A stretch of DNA of 64,000 nucleotides from CAILZL01 sp050181835 (GCA_050181835.1 JBFXCU010000009.1:1-64000), one strand, 5' to 3'; shown: positions 8,146 to 16,765, counted from the stretch's first letter. Notes: generated from the sequence alone by a model not told the origin. Numbers and translations are program-made.

Positions 8146-8871
8146 ATGAACTCGCGACAACTTCACTATTTGAAAGCAATGGACGTTGATGTCTGGGTAC
8201 GCAAGGCATTTTGCGAATCCAGTATTGCTTCGCCACTTTCCGCATCCGCTGCAGCGATGCCTATTCCCTTGTCACGCGACACCGGAGCAGCGCATGTAGA
8301 TGCCAGTTGGGATCAACTGGCCGAGCGGGTACGCAACTGCATACATTGCGAGTTGCACAAAACACGTAAACAAACCGTATTTGGCGTCGGTAAATTGCGC
8401 GCTGAGTGGATGATCATTGGCGAGGCTCCTGGTGCGGATGAGGATCAACAAGGTGAACCATTTGTCGGGCGCGCGGGGCAGCTACTGAACACGATGTTGT
8501 TTGCCTTGGGTTTTCCACGCGAGCAGGTGTATATCGCCAATGTTATGAAGTGCAGGCCGCCGGGCAATCGCGATCCAAAACCGGAAGAGGTCGCCTGCTG
8601 CTCTCCGTACTTGGCGCGACAGATTGAATTGGTTAACCCACGGGTTATTCTGTGCGTAGGCCGTATCGCTGCGCAAAACCTGCTCAATACTGACACGCCA
8701 ATTGGCAAACTGCGCGGTCAGGTGCATCGCTTGGGTGAGCAGCAGCGACCGGTGGTGGTGACTTATCACCCCGCCTACCTACTGCGCAGTCCCGGTGAAA
8801 AGCGTAAAGCCTGGCAAGATTTGCAGCTGGCGTTGGCCACGTATGCAGACACACCAGAGAGGCCGGTATGA
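8146..8871 (+). CDS. Family-4 uracil-DNA glycosylase
   Basis: Removes uracil from DNA in base-excision repair; contains a 4Fe-4S cluster. Visible hallmarks are CIHCELHKTRKQTVFG (two cluster cysteines), MIIGEAPGADEDQQGEPFVGRAG (catalytic/uracil pocket), the CC pair near residue 148, and VVVTYHPAYLLR (second active-site motif with His). The 241 residues include an N-terminal region, starting MNSRQLHYLKAMDVDVWV, commonly seen in gammaproteobacterial members. The stop overlaps the rimI start by 4 bases, a widely conserved pairing. Confidence 0.9.
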   Translation: MNSRQLHYLKAMDVDVWVRKAFCESSIASPLSASAAAMPIPLSRDTGAAHVDASWDQLAERVRNCIHCELHKTRKQTVFGVGKLRAEWMIIGEAPGADEDQQGEPFVGRAGQLLNTMLFALGFPREQVYIANVMKCRPPGNRDPKPEEVACCSPYLARQIELVNPRVILCVGRIAAQNLLNTDTPIGKLRGQVHRLGEQQRPVVVTYHPAYLLRSPGEKRKAWQDLQLALATYADTPERPV

Positions 8872-9377
8872 GTGCTCGTTTGCATGAACCGTTGACACAG
8901 AAAATACGTGTGCGCGCCATGACGTTGGCCGACGTGCCGAGCATCATTGACATTGAGCACGATACCTATCCCTATCCGTGGAGCGAAGGTATTTTTCGCG
9001 ATTGCGTTCGCGTTGGGTATTTTTGTCGGGTAATTGAGTTGCGCGGTGTGGTGCATGGCTACGGTGTCATGTCATTTGCCGCTGATGAAGCGCATCTGTT
9101 GAACATCTGCATTCATCCAGACCTGCGTGAGCAAGGGGTGGGGCGGCGTTTGTTACAGTACCTGCTGGATCAGGCTCGTAGTGTTGGCACGCATTACGCG
9201 TTTCTGGAAGTGCGGCCATCCAATCCCGTAGCGATCAAGCTGTATGAGTCGATGGGCTTTGTTCGGGTGGGGGTTCGCAAAGGTTACTACCAAGGTAGCC
9301 CTACCCGTGAAGACGCGTGGGTTTACCGATTGGAACTGCTGCTTGGTTCCGATATTGACGTGGATGAGATGGTCTAA
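8868..9377 (+). CDS. rimI: Ribosomal protein S18 alanine N-acetyltransferase
   Basis: GNAT-fold acetyltransferase that acetylates the N-terminal alanine of ribosomal protein S18. Motifs are MTLADVPSIIDIEHDTYPYPWSEG (substrate end typical of RimI), the acetyl-CoA loop DLREQGVGRRLL (the Q/R-x-x-G-x-G/A pattern), LEVRPSNPVAIKLYESMGF and a C-terminal REDAWVYRLEL. 169 residues. Translationally coupled to the uracil-DNA glycosylase gene. Confidence 0.9.
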   Translation: MSARLHEPLTQKIRVRAMTLADVPSIIDIEHDTYPYPWSEGIFRDCVRVGYFCRVIELRGVVHGYGVMSFAADEAHLLNICIHPDLREQGVGRRLLQYLLDQARSVGTHYAFLEVRPSNPVAIKLYESMGFVRVGVRKGYYQGSPTREDAWVYRLELLLGSDIDVDEMV

Positions 9378-9407
9378 TTAACTCGTAGCACTAAGCGGAG
9401 GTGACCC

Positions 9408-9869
9408 ATGACTATCCAGCTAAGGACAATATTGAGCGGTGTGTGCTTCGCCGCCCTGTGCTTACCACCTCCAGTCTTGGCGCAGCAGTCTGATGCGAGC
9501 AGATTCCCGTTGCCACCCCTGGCCCTCTCGTTATCGAACAATGTCTATCCAGCTACGTCACACAAAGCAGGCGTGCAGGGGCGCGTGCTGGTGAGCTTTA
9601 CCATCAAGAGAAATGGCACGCCGGATGATGTGGCAGTGATTGCAGCCGATCCGGAGGGGCAGTTCGATGAAGTCGCTGTGCGGGTGGTCAAGCAAGTCAG
9701 ATTCAGCGTGCCAAAAGACTGGAAAGATTCGGGTGCAGTAGCCCAACCTTTTCGGCTCAGCGTGTTGTTCAAGCTGCGTCCCTGCCCAGCAGAAAGCTGC
9801 GTCACCCCGGTCATGCACGATGAGGCAGATGATTTCCTGATCGTTGCGGCGAACCGCCTGACTAATTAG
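9408..9869 (+). CDS. TonB C-terminal-domain exported protein
   Basis: 153 residues with a signal peptide (ending LPPPVLAQQ) and a single TonB-like C-terminal fold: VYPATSHKAGVQGRVLVSFTIKRNGTPDDV and AVRVVKQVRFSVP. It lacks the N-terminal membrane anchor and Pro-rich linker of true TonB, so it is a soluble periplasmic TonB-like protein; it probably does not transduce energy itself. A GGAGGTGACCC ribosome site precedes the ATG. It ends about 70 bases before the IS21 remnant. Confidence 0.75.
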   Translation: MTIQLRTILSGVCFAALCLPPPVLAQQSDASRFPLPPLALSLSNNVYPATSHKAGVQGRVLVSFTIKRNGTPDDVAVIAADPEGQFDEVAVRVVKQVRFSVPKDWKDSGAVAQPFRLSVLFKLRPCPAESCVTPVMHDEADDFLIVAANRLTN

Positions 9870-9939
9870 CCGAGCGAATTAGCGAGTTGGAGACTGGGCT
9901 GATCCGCTACAATCGTGGCCCTTTCATTGCGCTAGTTGC

Positions 9940-10944
9940 TGTTGAGGGCCATCCAAAATTGACCCACTTAGGGGTGTAATTTCCATCGAAACCTGACCCA
10001 AGTATCAGCACTACTCTGCTCACTATTTGAGCAGGGGAAAGCCGGAGTGATCACCATGGGTATGTTAGCGAAGATAAGGCGGATGCGATTCCGCGACCAC
10101 CTGTCGGTGCGTGAGATTGCGCGCCGGACAGGACTCTCCCGAAACACTGTTCGTCATTGGTTAAGACAAGACGGCTCGACCGAGCCGCAGTACGCGGCGC
10201 GAGTCACGTCCAGCAAGCTCGACGCGTATAAAGAGCAGTTGAATACCTGGCTGCAGACGGACAGTCATCGTGCCAAGCGCGAATGGTGCACGGCAAAGGT
10301 GCTGTTTCAACTGCTGCAGGCCCAGGGCTATCCCGGCGGCTATGGCCGGGTGGTGACGCATGTACGTCAGTGGCGTGAACAACGAGCTGCCGATCCTCGT
10401 CGGCCCGGATGTGCCGCTCACGTTTGAGTTAGGCGAGGCCTTCCAGTTTGACTGGAGCTGCGAGTATGCGGTGATCGGCGGTTTGCGCCGTCGCTTGGAA
10501 GTGGCGCACGTCAAGTTAGCCGCCAGTCGCGTGTTCCATCTAGTGGGACGCGCTAAAGAACGCGTCGTCAACGCACGCTTCCAGGCGATGTGCAGTCACT
10601 ACCTGTTCGAGCCTGAGTTTTGCACCCGAGCCGCCGGTTGGGAGAAAGGCATCGTTGAGAAGAATGTGCAGGATCGTCGTCGGCAGTTGTGGCAGGCCGC
10701 GGTGCGGCTGCACTGGTCGTCGCTGGCCGTGCTCAACGACTGGCTGGCCACCGAGTGCAAAGCTGCGCGGCTCGACATGCGTCATCCAGAATGGCCGAGC
10801 TTGAGTCTGGCTGATGTACTGGAGCATGAACAAGGACAGTTGATGCCCTTGCCGCGTGCGTTCGATGGCTATGTGGAACACAGCGTCCGTATCTCCAGTA
10901 CAGCCCTGATGTTTTACCAGCGTAATCACTGTCGGTTCATTTGA
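9940..10944 (+). pseudogene. Decayed IS21-family element (istA remnant)
   Basis: The left end begins near 9940 (TGTTGAGGG), with two similar blocks (AAATTGACCCAC and AAACCTGACCCAAG) like the multiple terminal repeats of IS21 elements. The transposase istA starts near 10047 with the HTH (SVREIARRTGLSRNTVRHWLRQDG). The frame breaks near 10380-10400 and resumes in +1 (PLTFELGEAFQFDWS). An in-frame deletion near 10550 joins LAASRVFHLVGRA straight to KERVVNARF, removing about 60 residues of the integrase core including catalytic acidic positions. The C-terminus, istB and the right end are missing. It cannot transpose. Confidence 0.85.
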
Positions 10945-11070
10945 CCAACGGTTTCCACCAAGTCCGATACCTGCACATTGTGTCGGTTGAGGTTCATGTT
11001 TTCCTGCTTTTGAAATGGATATCCATTTTCCTATCCTTCGTCAATTCATAAAGTCGTGCGTGTCAGCAGT

Positions 11071-12345
11071 TCAGGTTTGTATATCGTAGAAGAAGCCTTC
11101 ATAGATAAGCGCGCTGGCAATCGACGCGCAGTCTTTATCGCCTGCTCCGGCGCGGCGCAAGGTCGCGTCCCATTCAGCGCGTACGATCTTGACCATGTTA
11201 TCAATCATGGCTTCTGCCTCTTCGTTGGACAGGAGGAAACGACCGGCAGCCGTCAGCAGGTTTTGTTTGCGAGCAATCCGTCCATGCGTTCCGCAAGCCA
11301 TCGCAAGAAGGCGTGTGTCCTTTGCAATGGTTGGCGTCGGCGTCAGGTCATAGGCAGGGCTTAAGTGCCAGTCTTTGTCTTTCGCAAGGATCGCGTGATT
11401 GCGGGGATGGTCGTCGAGATTGGACACGATGGCGTTAAAGCACATCCGCGCAAAGAGTTCGCGCAAATCAGCCTTTGGGCTAGCACTCGTTCTGCGAATT
11501 TCATCGGCCAGCAAAAGATAGGACCAGTTTTCTTTTGAGCTTGGGTCGTCATCGGAACGCAGGAGTGTCAACGCACTCACCATGCGATGACGGCGGTATC
11601 CGTTATCGGCCTTGTCACGGTCAAAGCGACGGACCAAAAGAACGTCTTTCCCGGCAACAGTGGTGATCTTGCTGTCGGCAACATTCAATCCGCAGATTCT
11701 GGCGAGATTGAGGAATGCCTGTTCGATGAGGGGATGATTCCAGCGGTCTTGCGGGCTACTGAATTTTGCAATCCATAGACCATCATCGTCTTCAACAACG
11801 GCCTTGGGTCGCGCGCCGCCCATCGACGTGCCTTCGAGCAATAACTCCTGTACTTGCTGTGCATCGGCTTTGTTCGCAATGTCTTCGGATTGGTCATTGA
11901 TGATGGCCTCGGCCATCTTTTGCAAGGACTCAAGGTCAAGCGTGCGGCTGAAATTACGACGCGGGGCGGGCGGGTTGGTATTCAAGCCAAAGCCGAGTGC
12001 ACCCGCGCGGTCGTCCGGGCCGTGCATCAGGTAATCGAACTCGTCGAGTTTTACACTACCGGCATGGCGCTCGATCACACGCCGTCCCCAGAAATCAGGC
12101 ATGGCATCGCGGATCGCGCCGAAGAACCCGGCCATGCGCGGGGTCTCATAGCGTGTTTGTGCAAGCTTCAGTTCGACAGGGTCCAGTTCCACGGCGTCAG
12201 CGCGCTCCATGTAACGCTTGCCGTAAATGAACTCGCCCATAAAGATACCGTCCCGGTTTTGCGATACGCGGAAGCGACCCGCCGTGACAAACTCCGTCTG
12301 ACCGGGTGGGACGATATAGACGAAGCATTCGCGCTCAGAAGTCAT
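11071..12345 (-). CDS. hipA: HipA-family Ser/Thr kinase toxin
   Basis: 424-residue kinase of the HipA fold; relatives phosphorylate aminoacyl-tRNA synthetases such as GltX and cause growth arrest. Visible are an N-terminal HipA domain, GGARPKAVVEDDD (nucleotide-binding Lys), the catalytic NLDDHPRNH (Asp/His at 311-313) and the metal-binding YDLTP (332-336), all intact. The start at 12345 overlaps the hipB stop by 11 bases, so the pair is coupled. The frame is open upstream to 12417, but that part lies inside hipB. Codon use here is richer in GC at third positions than in neighbouring housekeeping genes, suggesting transfer. Confidence 0.88.
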   Translation of the reverse strand: MTSERECFVYIVPPGQTEFVTAGRFRVSQNRDGIFMGEFIYGKRYMERADAVELDPVELKLAQTRYETPRMAGFFGAIRDAMPDFWGRRVIERHAGSVKLDEFDYLMHGPDDRAGALGFGLNTNPPAPRRNFSRTLDLESLQKMAEAIINDQSEDIANKADAQQVQELLLEGTSMGGARPKAVVEDDDGLWIAKFSSPQDRWNHPLIEQAFLNLARICGLNVADSKITTVAGKDVLLVRRFDRDKADNGYRRHRMVSALTLLRSDDDPSSKENWSYLLLADEIRRTSASPKADLRELFARMCFNAIVSNLDDHPRNHAILAKDKDWHLSPAYDLTPTPTIAKDTRLLAMACGTHGRIARKQNLLTAAGRFLLSNEEAEAMIDNMVKIVRAEWDATLRRAGAGDKDCASIASALIYEGFFYDIQT

Positions 12346-12679
12346 TGTCGAGAGCCTTTGTGCGTTTTGGTGCGGTCGTTGGGGCGCGCGCGCCCTCGAA
12401 GGCTTTGCCTTCTGCATCCCGATCCGGATCGGCGATATTGCGGAGATCGTCCGTCAGGCCGAGTGCCCACAGCGCGCCGATATAGGCGGCGACGGATGTC
12501 GTAGGTTTGCCTTTTTCGATATCAGACATGACATAGCGAGAGATACCCACGCGTTCGGCCAGATCTTCGAGACGCAGCTTGCGGCGCAGACGCGCAATGC
12601 GGATGTTCCAGCCCAGCTGGGTCAGAATTTGCTCGACCGCGTAAGGCGGGGTCTTCGAGATTTGACTGGTCTTCGCCAT
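12335..12679 (-). CDS. hipB: HipB-like XRE antitoxin/repressor
   Basis: 114 residues with a Cro/CI helix-turn-helix (RIARLRRKLRLEDLAERVGISRYVMSDIEKGKPTTSVAAYIGALWALGL) and a disordered basic-acidic C-terminal tail, as in HipB. It overlaps the downstream hipA, the standard antitoxin-first order. It is expected to neutralise HipA and repress the operon by binding the TATATGTTGA half-sites just upstream of its start. Confidence 0.88.
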   Translation of the reverse strand: MAKTSQISKTPPYAVEQILTQLGWNIRIARLRRKLRLEDLAERVGISRYVMSDIEKGKPTTSVAAYIGALWALGLTDDLRNIADPDRDAEGKAFEGARAPTTAPKRTKALDNDF

Positions 12680-12702
12680 GTTTATTAGAAACCACTTATA
12701 TC

Positions 12703-12731
12703 GTTTATATGTTGACTTAAATAAACATATA
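12703..12731. promoter_or_regulatory. hipBA operator candidate
   Basis: An inverted repeat TATATGTT (12706-12713) and AACATATA (12724-12731) lies 27 bases upstream of the hipB start codon. The same half-site, TATATGTTGA, recurs in the larger palindrome at 12755-12801, making four half-sites in about 95 bases. HipB proteins bind several such palindromes to repress hipBA. Confidence 0.6.
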
Positions 12732-12754
12732 CCTGTTCTGATGTGCGGTCAATA

Positions 12755-12801
12755 GTTTAATTGGATCAACATATAAGCCCTATATGTTGATCCAATTAAA
12801 C
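12755..12801. repeat. 21-bp perfect inverted repeat, hip intergenic region
   Basis: Arms at 12755-12775 and 12781-12801 are exact reverse complements (21 of 21) around the spacer AGCCC. Each arm contains the TATATGTTGA half-site shared with the proximal hipBA operator. Plausible roles are a second HipB operator or a transcript hairpin. The AT-rich arms and the absence of a T-run argue against a simple terminator. Confidence 0.7.
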
Positions 12802-13093
12802 ATTATAGATTTCTTGGAATATTGTGCATTTGCAAGGACATATAAGCGGTCATGTGTGGGGGTAAAAAACTCCTATCATAATGATATAAATAGACTTATG
12901 AGCGGAGAGGAAGCGGACATTTCAGCGGCAGCGGATCGCGAGGGAAGCCTGTCTTTATGGAGCTCCTCCTGATCGGTGAAACCTCCCGCCGTCGGGGGTG
13001 ACTAGTGCGTTCCAGCTGCGGGAAACAGAAGAAACTGGCCGGGGCCGAAATACCTGTTTTCAAGGGGTAAAAAGGGTGTTTGAGGGCATAATC
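12802..13093. other. Non-coding stretch between the two hip units
   Basis: About 290 bases between the long palindrome and the operators of the rightward fusion gene. A 62-codon rightward frame starts within the palindrome (12784-12972) but has no ribosome site and no recognisable features, so I do not call it a gene. Confidence 0.5.
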
Positions 13094-13128
13094 CTAACTT
13101 TCGCGTATCTAAGATACGGAAAAGTTAG
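13094..13128. promoter_or_regulatory. Operator 1 of the AbiEi-HipA fusion gene
   Basis: Inverted repeat with 16-nt arms (14 of 16 match): CTAACTTTCGCGTATC at 13094-13109 and its near-complement at 13113-13128, around a 3-nt centre. It closely resembles the second palindrome 64 bases downstream, and the two flank a TTGACA box. Confidence 0.65.
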
Positions 13129-13135
13129 CATTGTC

Positions 13136-13191
13136 TTGACAATAAACAGTATAAAGTTTAACTTTCTCGTATGTGAAATACGCGAAAGTTA
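13136..13191 (+). promoter_or_regulatory. Promoter plus operator 2 of the fusion gene
   Basis: A consensus -35 TTGACA (13136-13141) is followed by a -10-like TTAACT or TAACTT near 13158-13164. The -10 falls inside a second palindrome, TAACTTTCTCGTAT (13159-13172) with ATACGCGAAAGTTA (13178-13191), 13 of 14 matching. This palindrome also covers the translation start region, so a bound regulator would block both polymerase and ribosome. Autoregulation by the gene's own N-terminal domain is inferred. Confidence 0.6.
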
Positions 13192-13195
13192 GAGA

Positions 13196-15034
13196 ATGAC
13201 CCTTTATCTCGTTGGCGAGACCATCGACAAGACCCGCAGCCACTATTTGGCTGAGACGGGCAAAATCATCCAGCTGATGCGCGGCATCTATATCGATGCC
13301 GCCGATGACGTCGATGCGACGGTGTTCGGTCATGCCATCCGCATCGCGCGCTATCTCTATCCGCACACCTACCTCTCGGCGGCGAGCGCCATCGCACTCG
13401 CCCCTACCCGTGATGGGCGCCTTTTCCTAAGCGGACGACGCAATCTTCGCACGCGCATTCGCGGTCTGGAAATCATTCAAAACGTCGCGCCGACGCACCC
13501 CTCACTCGGCGCGGCAGTCATCGCAGACAGCCTCGGCGAATTCCGCATCGAAGCCTCTTCCATCCGACAGCGCTTTCTCGAAGCCTTCCGTCTGCGCAGT
13601 GAGCACGCATCCTCCATCGATGACGGCGCGCGCGAAGCACTGGTTGCACGCCTGATCGAAGAATACGGAACGCCCAAGACAGCGAGCGATGCGACATGGG
13701 CCTTGGCGCGTGAAAACGAGTGGTACCGTGAAGGGGAGGCCGCCGAGCGGTTTCTCAACCGCAATCCCGTCGCCGCTCCATCGGCCAACGTGGCCGTCCT
13801 CAACCTCGTCGTAGCCTGGCACGGCGCGCCTATCGGCCAGCTCAATCACGACGGCTTCGAATGGCGATGGGTGCCGATCCCTGGTGCCGGACCTGCGCTG
13901 GTTCGCCAGACAACGCCCGGACAATTGCCGCCATTCATCGTATCGCTGCTCCCCGAAGGATGGCTCGAAGCGGTTCTCGACAATCACGATGAGCGCGCAA
14001 TACTTCGCTCGGGCCGACGCTACATGTCGAATATAACGATTGCGCAGAGCAGGGATGAGCTTGCGCAGCTCCCGGCGGATATTCTGGTCACGCGCCTCGA
14101 TCAATTCGTCACGAACAACGTGTTCACAGGAACCTATACAGGTCCGGGACGCACAGATCTCGAACATACCTTCGAGCAAAATCTCGCGCGCATTTACGAA
14201 CGCGCCGATACGCCGCGACTCTCAGGTGTGCAGATCAAAGCGCCGATGCATCTCGACGCGCAAGGCAATATCTCACCGGCCACAGAAAAATCGTTCACGC
14301 ATATCTTGAAGCCTGCCGGGACGAGCGGATTCGAAACACTGCCTCTCATTGAATGGACTGCGCTCGCGCTGGGAAAAAGTGTGGGCTTCGATGTTCCGGC
14401 AACAGCGCTGATGGCCATGCCTGACGGCATGCCGCCTGCGCTTCTCGTTGAACGATTTGATATCCGGCAAGGAAGCAGCGATACGCAATTGCTCGCGATG
14501 GAAGACCTTTGTTCGGTCCTCGATCTCCCGCCCGATGCCAAATACGACGGCACCATGGAGCGCGTGGCGCGCAGCGTTCGTGCGCTCTCGACCTCTGCCG
14601 ATATCGACATGATGCTGATCGTGAAGCGCGCGCTCTTCGCATGGCTGATCGCGGACGGTGACATGCATCTAAAGAACATGGCGCTGCTGAAAATAGCCGA
14701 TCCCGGGAGTGAAGCATTCCGCACCGTTCGCGTCGCTCCGCTCTATGACGCCGTGACCACGCGTGTCTTCCCGAGGTTGGCGAAAGACCGCATGGCTCTC
14801 AAAGTGAACGGTAAGGACGAAAGACTGAAACGTACGGATTTTAGGGCACTGGCCAATATTGCCGGATTGCAGGCCGCTGCCACTGATGCGGCGATTGACG
14901 AGATGCTTCAACGCCTCGCCGCCGCCCTGAAATCCGTCGCGCTCCCGAAAGCTCTCGCATACGCGCCTCAGGGCGAGGCGGCAGTATCGCGAATGATCGC
15001 GCTGTGCCGCGAGCGAACGGAGTCGTTCGAATGA
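13196..15034 (+). CDS. AbiEi-like antitoxin domain fused to HipA kinase
   Basis: 612 residues. Residues 1 to about 190 look like the AbiEi antitoxin/regulator fold: a short winged helix (LAETGKIIQLMRGIYID) then YPHTYLSAASAIAL and FLSGRRNLRTRIRGLEI. From about residue 195 the protein is a complete HipA kinase: IGQLNHDGFEWRWVP, SGVQIKAPM (nucleotide Lys), FTHILKPAG, LIEWTALALGKSVGFDVP, catalytic GDMHLKN (Asp489, His491, Asn494) and PLYDAVTT. No separate antitoxin gene adjoins it. Fusing regulator and kinase suggests self-neutralisation and self-repression in one chain. GC-rich codon use unlike prfC next door suggests acquisition. The kinase call is firm; the AbiEi assignment is by pattern. Confidence 0.8.
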   Translation: MTLYLVGETIDKTRSHYLAETGKIIQLMRGIYIDAADDVDATVFGHAIRIARYLYPHTYLSAASAIALAPTRDGRLFLSGRRNLRTRIRGLEIIQNVAPTHPSLGAAVIADSLGEFRIEASSIRQRFLEAFRLRSEHASSIDDGAREALVARLIEEYGTPKTASDATWALARENEWYREGEAAERFLNRNPVAAPSANVAVLNLVVAWHGAPIGQLNHDGFEWRWVPIPGAGPALVRQTTPGQLPPFIVSLLPEGWLEAVLDNHDERAILRSGRRYMSNITIAQSRDELAQLPADILVTRLDQFVTNNVFTGTYTGPGRTDLEHTFEQNLARIYERADTPRLSGVQIKAPMHLDAQGNISPATEKSFTHILKPAGTSGFETLPLIEWTALALGKSVGFDVPATALMAMPDGMPPALLVERFDIRQGSSDTQLLAMEDLCSVLDLPPDAKYDGTMERVARSVRALSTSADIDMMLIVKRALFAWLIADGDMHLKNMALLKIADPGSEAFRTVRVAPLYDAVTTRVFPRLAKDRMALKVNGKDERLKRTDFRALANIAGLQAAATDAAIDEMLQRLAAALKSVALPKALAYAPQGEAAVSRMIALCRERTESFE

Positions 15035-15121
15035 CACAGTGTGACCCGAACGGCACAGACAGCCACTACAATGCGGCCCCCGTCGGGCCTTACCCGAAGT
15101 TCCAACAGTCCTTTTTTGTTT

Positions 15122-15141
15122 GTGTACATATCTGTGTACAC
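15122..15141. promoter_or_regulatory. Inverted repeat upstream of prfC
   Basis: GTGTACA-6 nt-TGTACAC, 15 bases before the prfC start, in the stretch that also marks the right edge of the accessory block. It could be an operator or a hairpin affecting prfC translation. Confidence 0.4.
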
Positions 15142-15156
15142 AATGCGGAATAATAG

Positions 15157-16758
15157 ATGTCTCATAGCGGTTCACTAATCGAAGAAATAAGCAAAAGAAG
15201 AACTTTTGCTATCATCTCGCATCCCGACGCCGGTAAAACCACGCTGACTGAAAAGCTGCTGCTATTCGGTGGTGCGATTCAATTGGCGGGTACTGTCAAA
15301 GGCCGGAAGGCGGCGCGTCATGCAACTTCTGACTGGATGGCGCTGGAGCAGCAGCGTGGTATCTCGGTGACTTCATCGGTGATGCAGTTTCCTTACCATG
15401 ATCGAATTGTGAATCTGCTTGATACGCCGGGTCATGAAGACTTCTCTGAAGATACGTATCGCACGCTGACCGCAGTGGATTCGGCGTTGATGGTGATCGA
15501 CTGTGCCAAGGGAGTGGAAGCTCGTACTATCAAGTTGATGGAGGTGTGTCGTCTGCGCGATACACCTATCATGACTTTTATCAACAAGCTGGATCGTGAA
15601 GGTCGTGAACCGATTGAGTTGCTCGATGAAATCGAGAGTGTGCTCAAAATAAAGTGCTCACCTATAATTTGGCCGATCGGCATGGGTCGCGAGCTGCAAG
15701 GCGTGTATCACTTGCGTGAAGATCGCATCTACGCCTATCAAGCCGGAGAAAAAGGGCGTGCCGGGACTACCGATACCATTGATGGCCTGAATAGCGCGGC
15801 GGCAACTGAGTTTCTAGGTACGCGTGCGCAGGCATTTCGTGAGGAAGTTGAGTTGGTGCGCGGTGCCACACCTGAGTTTTTGTTGAGTGAGTATCTGGCA
15901 GGACGGCAGTCACCGGTATTTTTTGGTTCGGCGATTAATAACTTTGGCGTTACTGAGTTGCTGAACTCGTTTGTTGAAATGGCACCCGGTCCGCAACCGC
16001 GTCCGACTACAGGACGCGCCGTAGTATCCAGTGAAGAAAAGCTCAGTGGTTTTGTATTCAAAATTCAGGCTAACATGGATCCTGGCCATCGTGATCGCAT
16101 TGCCTTTATGCGTATTTGTTCCGGTAAATACACCAAGGGCATGCGTTTCTTTCATGTGCGACTCAAAAAAGAAATGCGCATCAGCGATGCGTTGACGTTT
16201 ATGGCATCGGATCGTCAGCACACCGAAGAGGCATTTGCGGGTGATATTCTCGGTTTGCACAACCATGGCACCATCAATATTGGTGATACCTTTACTGAAG
16301 GTGAGTCACTGATGTTTACTGGTATTCCTAACTTCGCGCCTGAGTTGTTTCGTCGCGTAGTATTGCGCGATCCGCTGCGTATGAAGGCATTGCAAAAAGG
16401 TCTTGTTCAGTTGTGTGAAGAAGGTGCAACGCAATTATTCAGGCCATTGCGTAACAACGATTTAATTCTGGGTGCGGTGGGGCCGCTACAATTCGAGGTT
16501 GTCGCATTTCGTCTGCAGGACGAATACGGCGTGCAGTGCAGCTTCGATAACATTAATGTTTACACCGCGCGCTGGGTCTATGGTGATGATAGAAAGTTGG
16601 AAGAGTTTCGCACCAAGGGTTACGACAATCTCGCGCTTGATCATTCTGGCTCGCTGGTGTATCTCGCACCAACGCGTGTCAATATGGGATTGACGTTGGA
16701 GCGCTGGCCAGAACTGAACTTCAATGAAACTCGCGAGCACTTGGCGTATGCACAGTAA
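15157..16758 (+). CDS. prfC: Peptide chain release factor 3 (RF3)
   Basis: Translational GTPase that recycles RF1/RF2 from the ribosome after termination. G-domain motifs are G1 SHPDAGKTTL, the switch region QQRGISVTSS, G3 DTPGHEDF and G4 NKLDRE; the elongation-factor-like domains II and III follow and end LGAVGPLQFEVVAFRL, specific to RF3. 533 residues against 529 in E. coli. The start ATG has only a weak ribosome site. Confidence 0.95.
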   Translation: MSHSGSLIEEISKRRTFAIISHPDAGKTTLTEKLLLFGGAIQLAGTVKGRKAARHATSDWMALEQQRGISVTSSVMQFPYHDRIVNLLDTPGHEDFSEDTYRTLTAVDSALMVIDCAKGVEARTIKLMEVCRLRDTPIMTFINKLDREGREPIELLDEIESVLKIKCSPIIWPIGMGRELQGVYHLREDRIYAYQAGEKGRAGTTDTIDGLNSAAATEFLGTRAQAFREEVELVRGATPEFLLSEYLAGRQSPVFFGSAINNFGVTELLNSFVEMAPGPQPRPTTGRAVVSSEEKLSGFVFKIQANMDPGHRDRIAFMRICSGKYTKGMRFFHVRLKKEMRISDALTFMASDRQHTEEAFAGDILGLHNHGTINIGDTFTEGESLMFTGIPNFAPELFRRVVLRDPLRMKALQKGLVQLCEEGATQLFRPLRNNDLILGAVGPLQFEVVAFRLQDEYGVQCSFDNINVYTARWVYGDDRKLEEFRTKGYDNLALDHSGSLVYLAPTRVNMGLTLERWPELNFNETREHLAYAQ

Positions 16759-16765
16759 TGCCTTC

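Noticed and set aside
9408..9869. Full TonB energy transducer
   Set aside because: It has a cleavable-type signal instead of a membrane anchor, no Pro-rich linker, and no ExbB/ExbD beside it.
12755..12801. CRISPR-like repeat
   Set aside because: There is a single inverted repeat, not spaced direct repeats; no CRISPR array was seen anywhere in the window.
12784..12972. 62-codon rightward frame between the hip units
   Set aside because: It starts inside the 21-bp palindrome, has no ribosome site and no familiar motif.
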